From the NCBI RefSeq assembly GCF_008312885.1, contig NZ_VSSO01000004.1, positions 423,030 to 487,029 of the forward strand: a DNA stretch of 64,000 nucleotides, written 5' to 3'. The DNA comes from Lolliginicoccus suaedae (lineage in GTDB: Bacteria > Actinomycetota > Actinomycetes > Mycobacteriales > Mycobacteriaceae). Below, in pieces: positions 26,429 through 36,239 of this stretch (positions are counted from its first letter, which is position 1; each line of letters opens with the position of its first letter). The notes below the pieces were generated by a model. The model was not told the DNA's origin, searched no databases, and saw only the letters and a program-made list of their open reading frames with translations. Both the position numbers and the translations under genes were made by a program.

Positions 26429-28018
26429 CTAGCTGGCGGCGGACTCCCGCGCGCGCAGATCCTTGCGGAGGATCTTGCCCGCGGCGGACTTCGGCACGGC
26501 CTCGATGAACTCCACCGCGCGCACCTTCTTGTGCGGGGAGACCTTCTCGGCGACGAACTCCATCACGGCATCCGCGGTGAGCTCCGCGCCCTGCTGCGCC
26601 ACCACGTAGGCCTTCGGCACCTCCTCGCCCTCCGCGTCGATGACACCGATCACGGCGGCATCAGCGATCTGCGGGTGCGTCAGCAGCAGCGCCTCGAGCT
26701 CGGCGGGCGGTACCTGGTAGCCCTTGTACTTGATGAGCTCCTTGAGCCGGTCCACGATCGTGACCACGCCGTCGGCGCTCACCGTGGCCATGTCGCCGGT
26801 CCGCAGGAAGCCATCGTCCATGATGGTCTCCGCGGTGGCCTCGGCGTTGTTGAGGTAGCCCTTCATGATGTTGGGCCCCTTGCACCACAGCTCGCCCGGC
26901 GCGCTCACGCCCTCCTCCGGGACAGCGATCTCATCGCCGCTGGCCGGATCAACGAGCTTGCATTCCATGTTCGGAACCGTGAAGCCCACCGAATCCAGCG
27001 GCACGTCGTCCCGATCGAGCGGGATCAACTGGCTGACCGGGCTCATCTCGCTCATCCCGTAGCCCTGCCGCACGATGCAGCCCAGCCGCTTGGCCACCGC
27101 ATGCCCCAGGTTCGCGTCCAGCGGAGCCGCGCCCGAGAAGACCAGCTCCACGCTCGACAGGTCCACCTCGTCCACCGCGGGATGCTTCGCGAGCGCCACC
27201 GCGATCGGCGGCGCGATAAAGATCTGCGTGCACTTGTTCTCCGAGGTGATCCGCAGGAACTCCGCGAGGTCGAACCGCGGCATCGTCACTAGCGTGGAGC
27301 GATTGCGCAGCGCCAGGTTCAGCAGCACCGTCATGCCATAGATGTGGAAGAACGGCAGGACCGCCAGGATGCGCTGCGGCCCCTCCCCGAGCAGCCCGCT
27401 CGCCTGCGACACGTTCGCCACGAGGTTGCGATGCGTCAGCATCACGCCCTTGGGCCGGCCCGTGGTTCCCGATGAGTACGGCAGCACCGCGAGATGCTCC
27501 GCCGGATCGATCTCCACCCGCGGTGCCGGCGCGAGCTCGCCGAGCAGGTCGCGCAGCGACGCGAAGCCCTCCGCGCCGTCGAGCACCACCACGCGCGACG
27601 CATCGAGCCCGGCCTGCTCCGCGCCCGCGCGTGCCTGCGGCAGCAGCGGCGACACCGTGAAGAGGAACACCGCGCCCGAATCGGTCAGCTGCTTGGCGAT
27701 GTCCTCGGCGGTGTAGAGGGCGTTGATCGTCGTCGCGGTGGCGCCCGCCCGCAGGATGCCATGGAACACAGCACCGAACGCGGGCACGTTGGGCGAGTGC
27801 AGGGCCACGACATCACCGGGCTTCACGCCCCGCGCCGCGAGCGCGCCCGCCACGCCATTGATGTGCGCGATCAACTGGCCATAGGTGGTGACCTGGCCGG
27901 ACGGACCGTCGATGAACGCGGGGATCTCGAGCTCCGCGTCCGTGATGGTGCCGAACAAGAAATCGTAGATTCCGGTATCGGGGATCTCGACGTCAGGGAA
28001 GGGACTGCGGAAGCTCAT
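26429..28018 (-). CDS. AMP-forming acyl-CoA synthetase / 4-coumarate-CoA ligase-like
   Basis: 529 aa ANL-family enzyme that adenylates a carboxylic acid and transfers it to CoA. P-loop LPYSSGTTGRPKGVML, FHIYGMTVLLN, GYGMSEMSP, GELWCKGPNIMKGYLN, motor TGDM, hinge DRLKELIKYKGYQVPPAELE and catalytic Lys in PKSAAGKILRK are all present, so it should be active. It is closest in pattern to 4CL and luciferase-like ligases; the acid (aryl or fatty) is not predictable. It is a single gene between gpmA and the YbjN gene and is not part of the mycobacterial order I recall, so it may be an insertion. Confidence 0.88.
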   Translation of the reverse strand: MSFRSPFPDVEIPDTGIYDFLFGTITDAELEIPAFIDGPSGQVTTYGQLIAHINGVAGALAARGVKPGDVVALHSPNVPAFGAVFHGILRAGATATTINALYTAEDIAKQLTDSGAVFLFTVSPLLPQARAGAEQAGLDASRVVVLDGAEGFASLRDLLGELAPAPRVEIDPAEHLAVLPYSSGTTGRPKGVMLTHRNLVANVSQASGLLGEGPQRILAVLPFFHIYGMTVLLNLALRNRSTLVTMPRFDLAEFLRITSENKCTQIFIAPPIAVALAKHPAVDEVDLSSVELVFSGAAPLDANLGHAVAKRLGCIVRQGYGMSEMSPVSQLIPLDRDDVPLDSVGFTVPNMECKLVDPASGDEIAVPEEGVSAPGELWCKGPNIMKGYLNNAEATAETIMDDGFLRTGDMATVSADGVVTIVDRLKELIKYKGYQVPPAELEALLLTHPQIADAAVIGVIDAEGEEVPKAYVVAQQGAELTADAVMEFVAEKVSPHKKVRAVEFIEAVPKSAAGKILRKDLRARESAAS

Positions 28019-28105
28019 GATGCTCCTGTCGCTAGACGGTGATCGGCATCACGGTATCACCGGGCACCTCGCGGCAGGGGCGCTACACGCGCAGTCCGGA
28101 ACGCC

Positions 28106-28681
28106 TCAGGAAGTGACCCGTTGCTCGCCCGCCGCGCCCACCGCGGACGCTGGGGCAGCGGCTTCGCCCGGCAGCGGCTCGACGTCCTCGTCCCTGATCA
28201 GATGCTCGAAAGCCTTCAGGTTGGCCAGCGACTCGCCGCGCGAGACGCGCCAGCGCCATTCGCGGCGGATCGCGGTGATGAATCCCATCTCGAGAAGCAC
28301 GTTGAAGTCGCCATCAGCAGCCTCGAGCACCTGGCCGAGGAGCCGGTCGATCTCCTCGGGAGTGACGGCATGGTGCGACATGCGACCCACGAGATAGATA
28401 TCGCCCGCGCGGTCGACGGTGTAGGCCACCCCGTACAGCCGCCGGTTGCGCTGCAGCAAGTACTGGTGCACCGTCGGCTCGTTCTCGTCGGGGTGCCGGC
28501 ATACGAACGCCTCGATGCGCACACCGTGCGCCGACGGCGTGAGCAGGCAAGCCGTCTTGAGCTTCCGGGTACCGGGGAGCTCCACGACGAAGTGCGCGTC
28601 ACCACGCCGCTCCACGGGCAGGTCACGCTCCCGCAGGGTCTCCTCGATGACCTGGATTGATCGTGCGATCTGATCAGACAT
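28106..28681 (-). CDS. YbjN domain-containing protein
   Basis: About 191 aa. The YbjN/DUF1790-type alpha-beta fold (type III secretion chaperone-like) is seen in the central VVELPG...LLTPSAHGVRIEAFVCR and LYGVAYTVDRAGDIYLVGRM blocks. Biochemical role unknown; actinobacterial members are small cytosolic proteins. Start ATG 28681 (MSDQIARSIQ) has AAGGAGA 9 nt upstream. It directly follows mshA on the same strand as in mycobacteria (Rv0487 after Rv0486), so the two are probably co-transcribed. Confidence 0.85.
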   Translation of the reverse strand: MSDQIARSIQVIEETLRERDLPVERRGDAHFVVELPGTRKLKTACLLTPSAHGVRIEAFVCRHPDENEPTVHQYLLQRNRRLYGVAYTVDRAGDIYLVGRMSHHAVTPEEIDRLLGQVLEAADGDFNVLLEMGFITAIRREWRWRVSRGESLANLKAFEHLIRDEDVEPLPGEAAAPASAVGAAGEQRVTS

Positions 28682-28765
28682 GTGGTGGTCTCTCCTTGTG
28701 CGATCGGTACCGCGCCCCACCTACCAGGGTGCCACGGGTCACTGATCGCGCAATGCCTCGGCCGG

Positions 28766-30157
28766 CTAGCCGCCACCGATCACGATGCGACCACGGCTCC
28801 GCTTGCGCCGCAGCACCCGCTCGGCAGGGGCGCCCGCCCGCCGCGGCGGCACGCCAGGACCGCCCTGCTCCCGCAATGCGCGCGCATAGCAATCAATGAG
28901 CGCATCGGCCGTGTGCGACCAGGAGAATCCTGCCGCGTGGCGCGGGGCCGCGTCCGCGAGGCGCGCGCGCAGGCCATCATCGACGAGCAGCCGCGACAGC
29001 GCCGCCGACCACTCCGCCACCCCATGCCCCGGGACCAGCGCCCCGGTGACCCCGTCCGCCACGGCCACCCCGAGCCCGCCCACATCGGCGGCGATCACCG
29101 GCGTGCCGCAGGCCTGCGCCTCCAGCGCCACCAGCCCGAACGACTCCGAGTAGCTGGGCACGGCCACCACATCCGCGGCCCGGTACACCTGCGCGAGCTC
29201 GGCGGGCGGCTGCGGAGGAAGGAACGTCACGCGATCCTCGATGCCGAGCTCGCGCGCCAGGGCCACGAGATCATAGCCATGCTGGCCGGTGCCCGACGCG
29301 CCGCCAACGATGAGCACCCGCACTGGCAGCTCCGGAGCGCCAGCGATCACGGCAGCGGCCGCGCGGAGCAGCACATCGGGGGCCTTGAGCGGCTGGATGC
29401 GCCCCACGAACGCCACGACCTTCTCGCTCCGGTCGATGCCGAGCCGATCACGCGCGGCGCCCGGCGAGCCCGGCGTGTACCGGACGAGATCAGCACCGGG
29501 AGCGGCGATATCGATCTTGCCGGGCCGCGCGCCGTAGTAGCGCTGCAACTGCCGCGACTCCTCGATCGTATTGACCACCAGCCGGTCGGAGACATCGACG
29601 AGCTGCTGCTCCCCGGCCTGCCGGGCCAGCGGCTCGGGCGCATCGCCCTCGGCAAGCGACGCGTTCTTCACCGCGGCCAGGGTATGCGCGGTATGCACCA
29701 GTGGCACCCGCCACCGGTCCCGCGCCAGCCAGCCAACCTGGCCCGAGAGCCAGTAATGCGAATGGATCAGGTCGAAGTGGCCGGGCTCGTTGGCAGCTTC
29801 CTCGCGGAGCACCGCAGCAGTGAACGGGCACATCTGGCTCGGCAGGTCGGACTTGCCGAGGCCCTCGAACGGCCCCGCCACCACATTGCGGACCGTCACC
29901 CCGGGCGCGGCCTCCACCAGGTGCGGGTCCAGCGATGACGTGGCGCGCGTGAAGATGTCGACGGCGATGCCGCGGCGCGCGAGCTCCTTGGAGGTCTCCA
30001 GCACATACACGTTCATGCCACCGGCATCGCCGGTACCGGGCTGCGCGAGCGGGGAGGTATGCACCGAGATCACCGCTATGCGTCGCGGCAGCGGCCCGCT
30101 CGCGGTGTCCGGCGATAATCGGTCGCCGCCGTCGAGGCCTGCCCGTCGAGAATCCAC
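28766..30157 (-). CDS. mshA: D-inositol-3-phosphate glycosyltransferase (mycothiol synthesis)
   Basis: First committed step of mycothiol: UDP-GlcNAc plus 1L-inositol-1-phosphate gives GlcNAc-inositol-phosphate. GT4 family, GT-B fold: [27 protein letters not shown] (glycine-rich acceptor site), [32 protein letters not shown], and [23 protein letters not shown] (donor EX7E). GTG 30157 start has an AGGA site 8 nt upstream. 463 aa, with an Arg-rich C-terminal tail. Mycothiol is confined to Actinobacteria, supporting the taxonomic call. Confidence 0.95.
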   Translation of the reverse strand: MDSRRAGLDGGDRLSPDTASGPLPRRIAVISVHTSPLAQPGTGDAGGMNVYVLETSKELARRGIAVDIFTRATSSLDPHLVEAAPGVTVRNVVAGPFEGLGKSDLPSQMCPFTAAVLREEAANEPGHFDLIHSHYWLSGQVGWLARDRWRVPLVHTAHTLAAVKNASLAEGDAPEPLARQAGEQQLVDVSDRLVVNTIEESRQLQRYYGARPGKIDIAAPGADLVRYTPGSPGAARDRLGIDRSEKVVAFVGRIQPLKAPDVLLRAAAAVIAGAPELPVRVLIVGGASGTGQHGYDLVALARELGIEDRVTFLPPQPPAELAQVYRAADVVAVPSYSESFGLVALEAQACGTPVIAADVGGLGVAVADGVTGALVPGHGVAEWSAALSRLLVDDGLRARLADAAPRHAAGFSWSHTADALIDCYARALREQGGPGVPPRRAGAPAERVLRRKRSRGRIVIGGG

Positions 30158-30241
30158 TCGATCAATCCTGCCCTAAGTCCGTCGTGCATGGAAAAACTGC
30201 GCCCCGGTGCCGTGGGCATGGGGCGGGGGAACACGATCCCT

Positions 30242-31069
30242 CTAGCAGGAACCCGCGAACGCCTCGATTTCTTCCACGAACCGAGCCGGATCCTCCAGGA
30301 ACAGGGCATGACCGGCCCCGTCCCACCAGCTCTGGCGGGCCCGCGGGACCAGGCCATGCCCGTGCCGCGCCGCCGCGATATCGACGACCTCGTCCGCGGT
30401 GCCGTGCTGGAACAGCACTGGGATGCCTAGCCCGCGCAGCGTCGCGTCATGGTCGACGTCGCGACGGAACAGCGCTCCCCGCACGCTGGGCGGCGTGCAC
30501 AGGCTCGCGCCGAGGAGGGCTTGCGCCATCGCTCCCATGCCTGCCTGTCCTGGCGGGATGAGCGCGGGGCCGAAATCGGTGAAAGCCCGAGCCGCCTCGC
30601 GTGGATCCTCGGACAGCGCCCCCGGGATGACCCGCTTCATGGCCGGGCCCACTGCCGCGCCGGGCTTGTTCCTGCCCAGGCTCGTGATCGCCGATGCCAG
30701 CACTACGCCGGCCGCCCGATGCGTTCCATGCTCCGCCAGGTAGTCGCAGAGAACCAGGCCGCCGTAGGACCAGCCGACCAGGATCACGCCCCTCGCGTCC
30801 TCGCGCGCCAGAACCGCCTCGATGTCATCCGCCCACGCCCGTGGATCCGAGTACCCCTCCGAGGGCGCGCCCGAGGCTCCGTGCCCGCGCAGGTCCATCG
30901 CGATCACGCGGTGCCGGGCCGAGAGCTGGCGCAGCGCTTCGGGCCCCCAGCACGAGCCAGACTGCGCCCAGCCGTGCACCAGCAGGACCGCCGCTCCCTC
31001 GGGAGGACCGTCGACCCGGTACGCGATACGGGTGCCGTCGCTGCTGCTTGCCTGATCGATGCGCGCCAT
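30242..31069 (-). CDS. Alpha/beta-fold hydrolase
   Basis: About 275 aa. VLLVHGWAQSGSCW oxyanion region, nucleophile Ser in LVGWSYGGLVLCDYL, acid in HGTADEVVD and His in GAGHALFLEDP complete the triad. Substrate unknown. Start ATG 31069 (MARIDQASS) is taken because a TACCGT -10-like box (31082-31077) predicts a near-leaderless transcript. The much longer frame upstream overlaps the divergent SDR gene. It occupies the place of the ROK-type regulator Rv0485 in M. tuberculosis, as I recall. Confidence 0.83.
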   Translation of the reverse strand: MARIDQASSSDGTRIAYRVDGPPEGAAVLLVHGWAQSGSCWGPEALRQLSARHRVIAMDLRGHGASGAPSEGYSDPRAWADDIEAVLAREDARGVILVGWSYGGLVLCDYLAEHGTHRAAGVVLASAITSLGRNKPGAAVGPAMKRVIPGALSEDPREAARAFTDFGPALIPPGQAGMGAMAQALLGASLCTPPSVRGALFRRDVDHDATLRGLGIPVLFQHGTADEVVDIAAARHGHGLVPRARQSWWDGAGHALFLEDPARFVEEIEAFAGSC

Positions 31070-31076
31070 GGTGACG

Positions 31077-31108
31077 ACGGTAGCGCTACCGAGCAGCCCC
31101 ACTATCAT
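31077..31108. promoter_or_regulatory. Divergent promoters, hydrolase / SDR
   Basis: Minus-strand TACCGT (31082-31077) lies 7-8 nt before the hydrolase ATG. Plus-strand TATCAT (31103-31108) ends 7 nt before the SDR ATG. Both predict leaderless mRNAs. Between them GGTAGCGCTACC (31079-31090) is a perfect 12-bp palindrome that could be an operator or a bidirectional -10. Confidence 0.4.
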
Positions 31109-31115
31109 CAGCGGC

Positions 31116-31862
31116 ATGACCAATCCTGCCGATGCACGCGTAGCAGTAGTGACCGGTGCCAGCTCGGGCATCGGCGCGGCCACCGCCCGGGAACTCGCCC
31201 GCCAGGGCTTCCATGTCATCATCGGCGCCCGCCGCACCGACCGGCTCGCCGCCCTCGCTGACGAGATCGGAGGCACCGCGCTGCCCCTCGACGTCACCGA
31301 CGATGCCTCGGTCGCGGCGTTCGCCAGCGAGATCCCGCATGTCGATGTCCTGGTCAACAACGCCGGCGGCGCCAAGGGCCTCGAGTCCGTCCTCGACGCT
31401 GATCTCGACAAGTGGCGGTGGATGTGGGAGACCAACGTCCTCGGCACCCTCCGCATGACGCGCGCCCTGATGCCCGCGCTCGTGGCCTCCGGCAACGGGC
31501 TGATCGTCACCGTCACCTCCATTGCCGCTCTCGAGATCTACCCCGGCGGCTCGGGCTACACCTCCGCCAAGCACGCGCAGGGCGTCCTCCACCGCACGCT
31601 GCGCGACGAGCTCCTCGGCCAGCCCATCCGGCTCACCGAGATCGCGCCCGGCGCCGTCGAGACCGAGTTCTCGCTCGTCCGGTTCGACGGGGATGACACC
31701 AAGGCCGCCAAGGTCTACGAAGGTTTCCAGCCACTCATCGCCGACGACGTCGCCGAGGTCATCGGGTTCGTCGCCTCCCGGCCAGCGCACGTCAACCTCG
31801 ACCAGGTCATCATCAAGCCCCGCGCCCAGGCCGGTCCGGGCAAGTTCGCGCGGGAGGGCTGA
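31116..31862 (+). CDS. Short-chain dehydrogenase/reductase
   Basis: 248 aa classical SDR: cofactor TGASSGIGAATA, NNAG, catalytic Ser in VTSIAA and YTSAKHA (YxxxK). The Arg in IIGARRTDRL suggests NADP(H) preference. It belongs to the serine 3-dehydrogenase/YdfG-like branch by overall look; substrate not known. Start ATG 31116 sits exactly at a predicted leaderless transcript start. Position equals Rv0484c. It converges on murB with a shared hairpin. Confidence 0.9.
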   Translation: MTNPADARVAVVTGASSGIGAATARELARQGFHVIIGARRTDRLAALADEIGGTALPLDVTDDASVAAFASEIPHVDVLVNNAGGAKGLESVLDADLDKWRWMWETNVLGTLRMTRALMPALVASGNGLIVTVTSIAALEIYPGGSGYTSAKHAQGVLHRTLRDELLGQPIRLTEIAPGAVETEFSLVRFDGDDTKAAKVYEGFQPLIADDVAEVIGFVASRPAHVNLDQVIIKPRAQAGPGKFAREG

Positions 31863-31883
31863 GGTCGGCTTCGCGGCGGTCCC

Positions 31884-31924
31884 AGTGGAAACTTTTCCGG
31901 CCCAGAGCGGGAAAGGTTTCCACT
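31884..31924. terminator. Bidirectional terminator between SDR and murB
   Basis: AGTGGAAACTTTTCC (31884-31898) pairs with GGGAAAGGTTTCCACT (31909-31924) into a 15-bp stem with one GU pair and a short GC loop, midway between two converging genes. The AT-rich stem suits termination in both directions. Confidence 0.7.
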
Positions 31925-31945
31925 CACCAGCGCCCCCACCCTCCC

Positions 31946-33055
<1,110 letters not shown>

Positions 33056-33061
33056 AAGAGA

Positions 33062-33071
33062 ACGGTAACGT
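33062..33071. promoter_or_regulatory. Overlapping divergent -10 boxes, murB / SRPBCC gene
   Basis: ACGGTAACGT reads TACCGT on the minus strand (33067-33062) and TAACGT on the plus strand (33066-33071), sharing the TA at 33066-33067. Adding the usual 7 nt gives transcript starts at 33055 (the murB GTG) and 33078 (one base before the other gene's ATG). Confidence 0.5.
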
Positions 33072-33078
33072 GCCGAGC

Positions 33079-33582
33079 ATGGCTCGCCGCACGGAGTACG
33101 CAAAAGAACTGCCCTGCACCGCGGAACAGGTGTACGAGGCACTGTCGTCACGCCAGTACTGGGATGATCGCATCGCCGAGATCGGCGGCACGAACTCCAG
33201 CCTGGTCGGCTTCGAGGCATCCGATTCAGGCGTGGAGGTGGAGTACCAGCAGTTCATCTCGCGCAGCAAGCTGCCCTCGATCGCGCAGACGGTGATCAAG
33301 AACGACATGATCATCATCCGCAAGGAGACCTGGGCGCAGGCCGACGGATCCGTGTCCGGCACGTTCCATGGCGAGATGAAGGGCGGCCCCGGCAGTGTCT
33401 CCGGCCCCCGCGCCATCCGGCCCAACGGCAACGGCTGCGTCATCGAGTCCACGATCGAAGCGCGAGTGAGCTTCCCCATCGTCGGCGGCAAGCTGGAGAA
33501 GCTCCTCCTGCCGAGCGTCGAGAACCTGCTCGACGGCGAGGATGACTACACGGCGAAGTGGATCGCCAAGAACCTGGGCTAG
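33079..33582 (+). CDS. DUF2505 / SRPBCC-fold protein
   Basis: 167 aa. START/SRPBCC-like lipid-binding fold recognised from the ARRTEYAKELPCTAEQVYEALSSRQYW N-terminus and the KLPSIAQTVIKNDMIIIRKETW strand region; the family is DUF2505, widespread in mycolata (position of Rv0481c). Possibly binds a hydrophobic ligand; no enzymatic residues known. ATG 33079 is chosen from leaderless spacing to TAACGT; GTG 33070 is an alternative. It is followed by a good terminator. Confidence 0.82.
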   Translation: MARRTEYAKELPCTAEQVYEALSSRQYWDDRIAEIGGTNSSLVGFEASDSGVEVEYQQFISRSKLPSIAQTVIKNDMIIIRKETWAQADGSVSGTFHGEMKGGPGSVSGPRAIRPNGNGCVIESTIEARVSFPIVGGKLEKLLLPSVENLLDGEDDYTAKWIAKNLG

Positions 33583-33595
33583 CCCGAACCTCTTT

Positions 33596-33630
33596 GGCCC
33601 CCGGCTCCTGATGGATGCCGGGGGCCTTCT
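33596..33630 (+). terminator. Rho-independent-type terminator after the SRPBCC gene
   Basis: GGCCCCCGGC (33596-33605) and GCCGGGGGCC (33617-33626) form a perfect 10-bp stem with an 11-nt loop, followed by TTCTCGT. Confidence 0.75.
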
Positions 33631-33711
33631 CGTGCGGCCGGAGCTGAAACTTACCCAATCCACAGTCCCTGGCAAGGCAACCCCGAAGTTGCTCCGGCAG
33701 AATGAACCCCG

Positions 33712-34494
33712 ATGAACACTGCAACCAACTCCCCCAGGCCACGCAAGCGCCGTGCCCGAGGCACCGCGCTGATCGTGGTGATCGTCTTGTTCGTGGGCGT
33801 CGCTGCTGTTGCCGTGGGCAGCGAGATCTATCTGCGCAGCAAGGTCTCGCGATGCATGGCCGGATCGATGGCACTGTCGATCGGCTCCGATGTGGATGTG
33901 GAGCTGAGCCGCAAGCCGATGCTCTGGCAGATGCTCGACGGCCGGACCCCCTACATGGAGATCACGACGACCGAGGACAGGGTCGGTGATGCCGAGGGCA
34001 TGTCGATGAACCTGCGGCTCGAGGATGTCGAATCGCTCGACGATGGCGAGATCGCCAACACGGTGCAGCGCAGCAGCGCCGACATCACCTGGACCGCGCA
34101 GGGCATCCTCGCGACGCTCCAGAAGCAGGGCATCCTCGCGGTGGTGACGTCGGTGGATCCTGACGAGCAGAACCAGGCCCTCGACATCCAGGTCGTGGGC
34201 GCGGTGCTCGGCGTCACGGTGCAGCCGCGCGTCGTCAACGAGACGATCGACCTGGAAGTGACCAAGGCCAACATCTTTGGCATCGATATCCCCTCGCAGC
34301 TGCCGCAGGCCATCATCAGCACGATCGGTGCCGAGCTGAGCGACTTCCCCCTCGGGATGACCCCGCGGGAGCTCACCGTCACCGAGGAAGGGATCGACCT
34401 GCGCCTCGAGGGCGGCTATGCCGAGATCGAGCGCGCCGATGCCAGCGAGATGGATGTGCCGGCCGAGCTCGAGGAAACCTGCTCCCTCGTGTGA
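33712..34494 (+). CDS. DUF2993 (LmeA-family) membrane-anchored protein
   Basis: 260 aa. A Lys/Arg-rich N-terminus, one membrane anchor (ALIVVIVLFVGVAAVAVGSEIYL), then an extracytoplasmic beta-rich domain typical of DUF2993, the family of LmeA (needed for lipoarabinomannan mannan elongation in mycobacteria). The tubular lipid-binding-like fold suggests phosphoinositide-lipid binding at the outer face. Start ATG 33712. It lies between the SRPBCC gene and deoC like Rv0479c. It converges on deoC 18 bp downstream. Confidence 0.78.
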   Translation: MNTATNSPRPRKRRARGTALIVVIVLFVGVAAVAVGSEIYLRSKVSRCMAGSMALSIGSDVDVELSRKPMLWQMLDGRTPYMEITTTEDRVGDAEGMSMNLRLEDVESLDDGEIANTVQRSSADITWTAQGILATLQKQGILAVVTSVDPDEQNQALDIQVVGAVLGVTVQPRVVNETIDLEVTKANIFGIDIPSQLPQAIISTIGAELSDFPLGMTPRELTVTEEGIDLRLEGGYAEIERADASEMDVPAELEETCSLV

Positions 34495-34512
34495 GCCGGC
34501 GCTACCCGCGCT

Positions 34513-35181
34513 CTAGGCGGGGAAGCCGTCGAGCACGGCGCGGCTCGCGGACAGGCCCAGCCTGGTGGCGCCCGCGTTGATCATTGCTCGCGCGTCCTCC
34601 GCGGTGCGGATGCCACCGCTGGCCTTGATGCCGAGCGTGCCACCCACGGCGCTCGCCATCACTTCCACGGCATGCACGCTGGCGCCACCAGCGGGGTGGA
34701 AGCCGGTGGAGGTCTTGACGAAGTCCGCCCCGGCGGTCCGGGCAGCGAGGCACGCCGCGGTGATCGCCTCGTCGGTGAGCGCGGCAGTCTCGAGGATGAC
34801 CTTGAGCACGGTATCGGGACCGCATGCCTCGCGCACGGCGAGGATATCCTGGAGCACCGCGTCGTCATTGCCGGACAGGGCTGCCCCGATATCGATGACC
34901 ATGTCGATCTCGTCGGCGCCCTGGTCCACGGCGAGGCGTGCCTCGGCTGCCTTGACGAGCGAGTGGTGCTTGCCCGACGGGAAGCCCACCACAGTGGCGA
35001 TCACGAGGCCGTCGCTGTCCACGGGCAGCATCGACGGTGACACGCACACGGCCAGCACCCCGAGCTCGTGGGCCTCGTCGATGAGCGCGGCGACAGCGCT
35101 CGGGGCGGCATCGGGCTTGAGCAGCGTGTGGTCGATCATCTGGGCCACCTGGCCCCGGGTCAGGATGTCCTGTGCGTCCAT
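34513..35181 (-). CDS. deoC: Deoxyribose-phosphate aldolase
   Basis: Class I aldolase cleaving 2-deoxyribose-5-phosphate to glyceraldehyde-3-phosphate and acetaldehyde. [34 protein letters not shown] and [11 protein letters not shown] (Schiff-base K156), then [10 protein letters not shown]. 222 aa, normal. It is a lone gene, divergent from purU by about 116 bp; no nucleoside phosphorylase is adjacent. Confidence 0.94.
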   Translation of the reverse strand: MDAQDILTRGQVAQMIDHTLLKPDAAPSAVAALIDEAHELGVLAVCVSPSMLPVDSDGLVIATVVGFPSGKHHSLVKAAEARLAVDQGADEIDMVIDIGAALSGNDDAVLQDILAVREACGPDTVLKVILETAALTDEAITAACLAARTAGADFVKTSTGFHPAGGASVHAVEVMASAVGGTLGIKASGGIRTAEDARAMINAGATRLGLSASRAVLDGFPA

Positions 35182-35297
35182 GACTGCGAGCTTGCCACAA
35201 CCGGTACGGCCCAGTGATGCATGGCGGCGGTGCGTGGCGGTCGGTCGTGGCGCAGCGGGCCGGCATCGGTTCGCGGGGAACTGCTAGTTTGGGCGTT

Positions 35298-36185
35298 GTG
35301 ACTTCGAACAACGCCCTGGCTGGCCGACGCTTCACCTTGTCCCTGGGCTGCCCCGATGCCCTGGGCATCGTCGCGCGGCTGTCCGGCTTCCTCGCGGGAG
35401 CGGGAGCCTGGATCGTCGAGGCTGCCTACCACGCGGACCCGGATACTGGATGGTTCTTCACCCGCCAGACGGTCACCGCCGAGTCGATCCGCATGGATCT
35501 CGACGAGTTCCGCGCACGGTTCGCCGAGATAGCCGCGACCTTCGGCACGGAGGCAGAGTGGTCGATCCATGACTCGACCGAGCGCAAGAGGATCGTGCTG
35601 CTCGTCAGCAAGGAGGGGCACTGCCTGCATGACCTGCTGGGCCGCGCGGCCACCGGGGAACTGCCCGCGGAGGTGTGCGCGGTGATCGGAAACCATCGTG
35701 ATCTCGAGCCGGTGGCGCGTGCTCATGGCGTTCCGTTCCAGCACGTTCCCTTCCCCACCGATGCCGCGGGCAAGGCTGCGTCGTTCGAGCGGATGCGGGA
35801 GCTCGTTGACGCCCACTCCCCCGATGCGGTGGTGCTGGCCCGCTTCATGCAGGTCCTGCCGCCCGAGCTGTGCGAGCACTGGTGGCACCGGGCCATCAAC
35901 ATCCACCACAGCTTCCTGCCGTCATTCATGGGTGCGCGGCCGTACCACCAGGCTTACGAGCGGGGCGTGAAGATCATTGGCGCGACCTGCCACTATGTGA
36001 CGGCAGAGCTCGATGCGGGGCCGATCATCGAGCAGGATGTGGTGCGTATCGACCACTCCTACACGATCGCCGACATGGTGCGGCAGGGGCGTGACATCGA
36101 GAAGATCGTCCTGTCCCGCGGCCTGCGCTGGCACCTCGAAGGACGCGTGCAGGTGCATGGCCGCAAGACGGTGATCTTCAGCTAG
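35298..36185 (+). CDS. purU: Formyltetrahydrofolate deformylase
   Basis: Hydrolyses 10-formyl-THF to THF plus formate, balancing one-carbon pools and supplying formate. An N-terminal ACT domain (RFTLSLGCPDALGIVARLSGFLAGAGAWIVEA) precedes a formyltransferase domain with NIHHSFLPSFMGARPYHQAYERGVKIIGATCHYV (catalytic His and Asp of the family) and IEQDVVRIDHS. GTG 35298 is used; TAGTTT at 35285-35290 predicts a transcript starting one base before it. About 295 aa. The frame upstream to 35214 lacks conservation. Confidence 0.93.
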   Translation: MTSNNALAGRRFTLSLGCPDALGIVARLSGFLAGAGAWIVEAAYHADPDTGWFFTRQTVTAESIRMDLDEFRARFAEIAATFGTEAEWSIHDSTERKRIVLLVSKEGHCLHDLLGRAATGELPAEVCAVIGNHRDLEPVARAHGVPFQHVPFPTDAAGKAASFERMRELVDAHSPDAVVLARFMQVLPPELCEHWWHRAINIHHSFLPSFMGARPYHQAYERGVKIIGATCHYVTAELDAGPIIEQDVVRIDHSYTIADMVRQGRDIEKIVLSRGLRWHLEGRVQVHGRKTVIFS

Positions 36186-36239
36186 CAGTCCGCGAGACAG
36201 GCCTATTGGTCCGCGCGGGACCGTACTGGCGGGGCCTGC

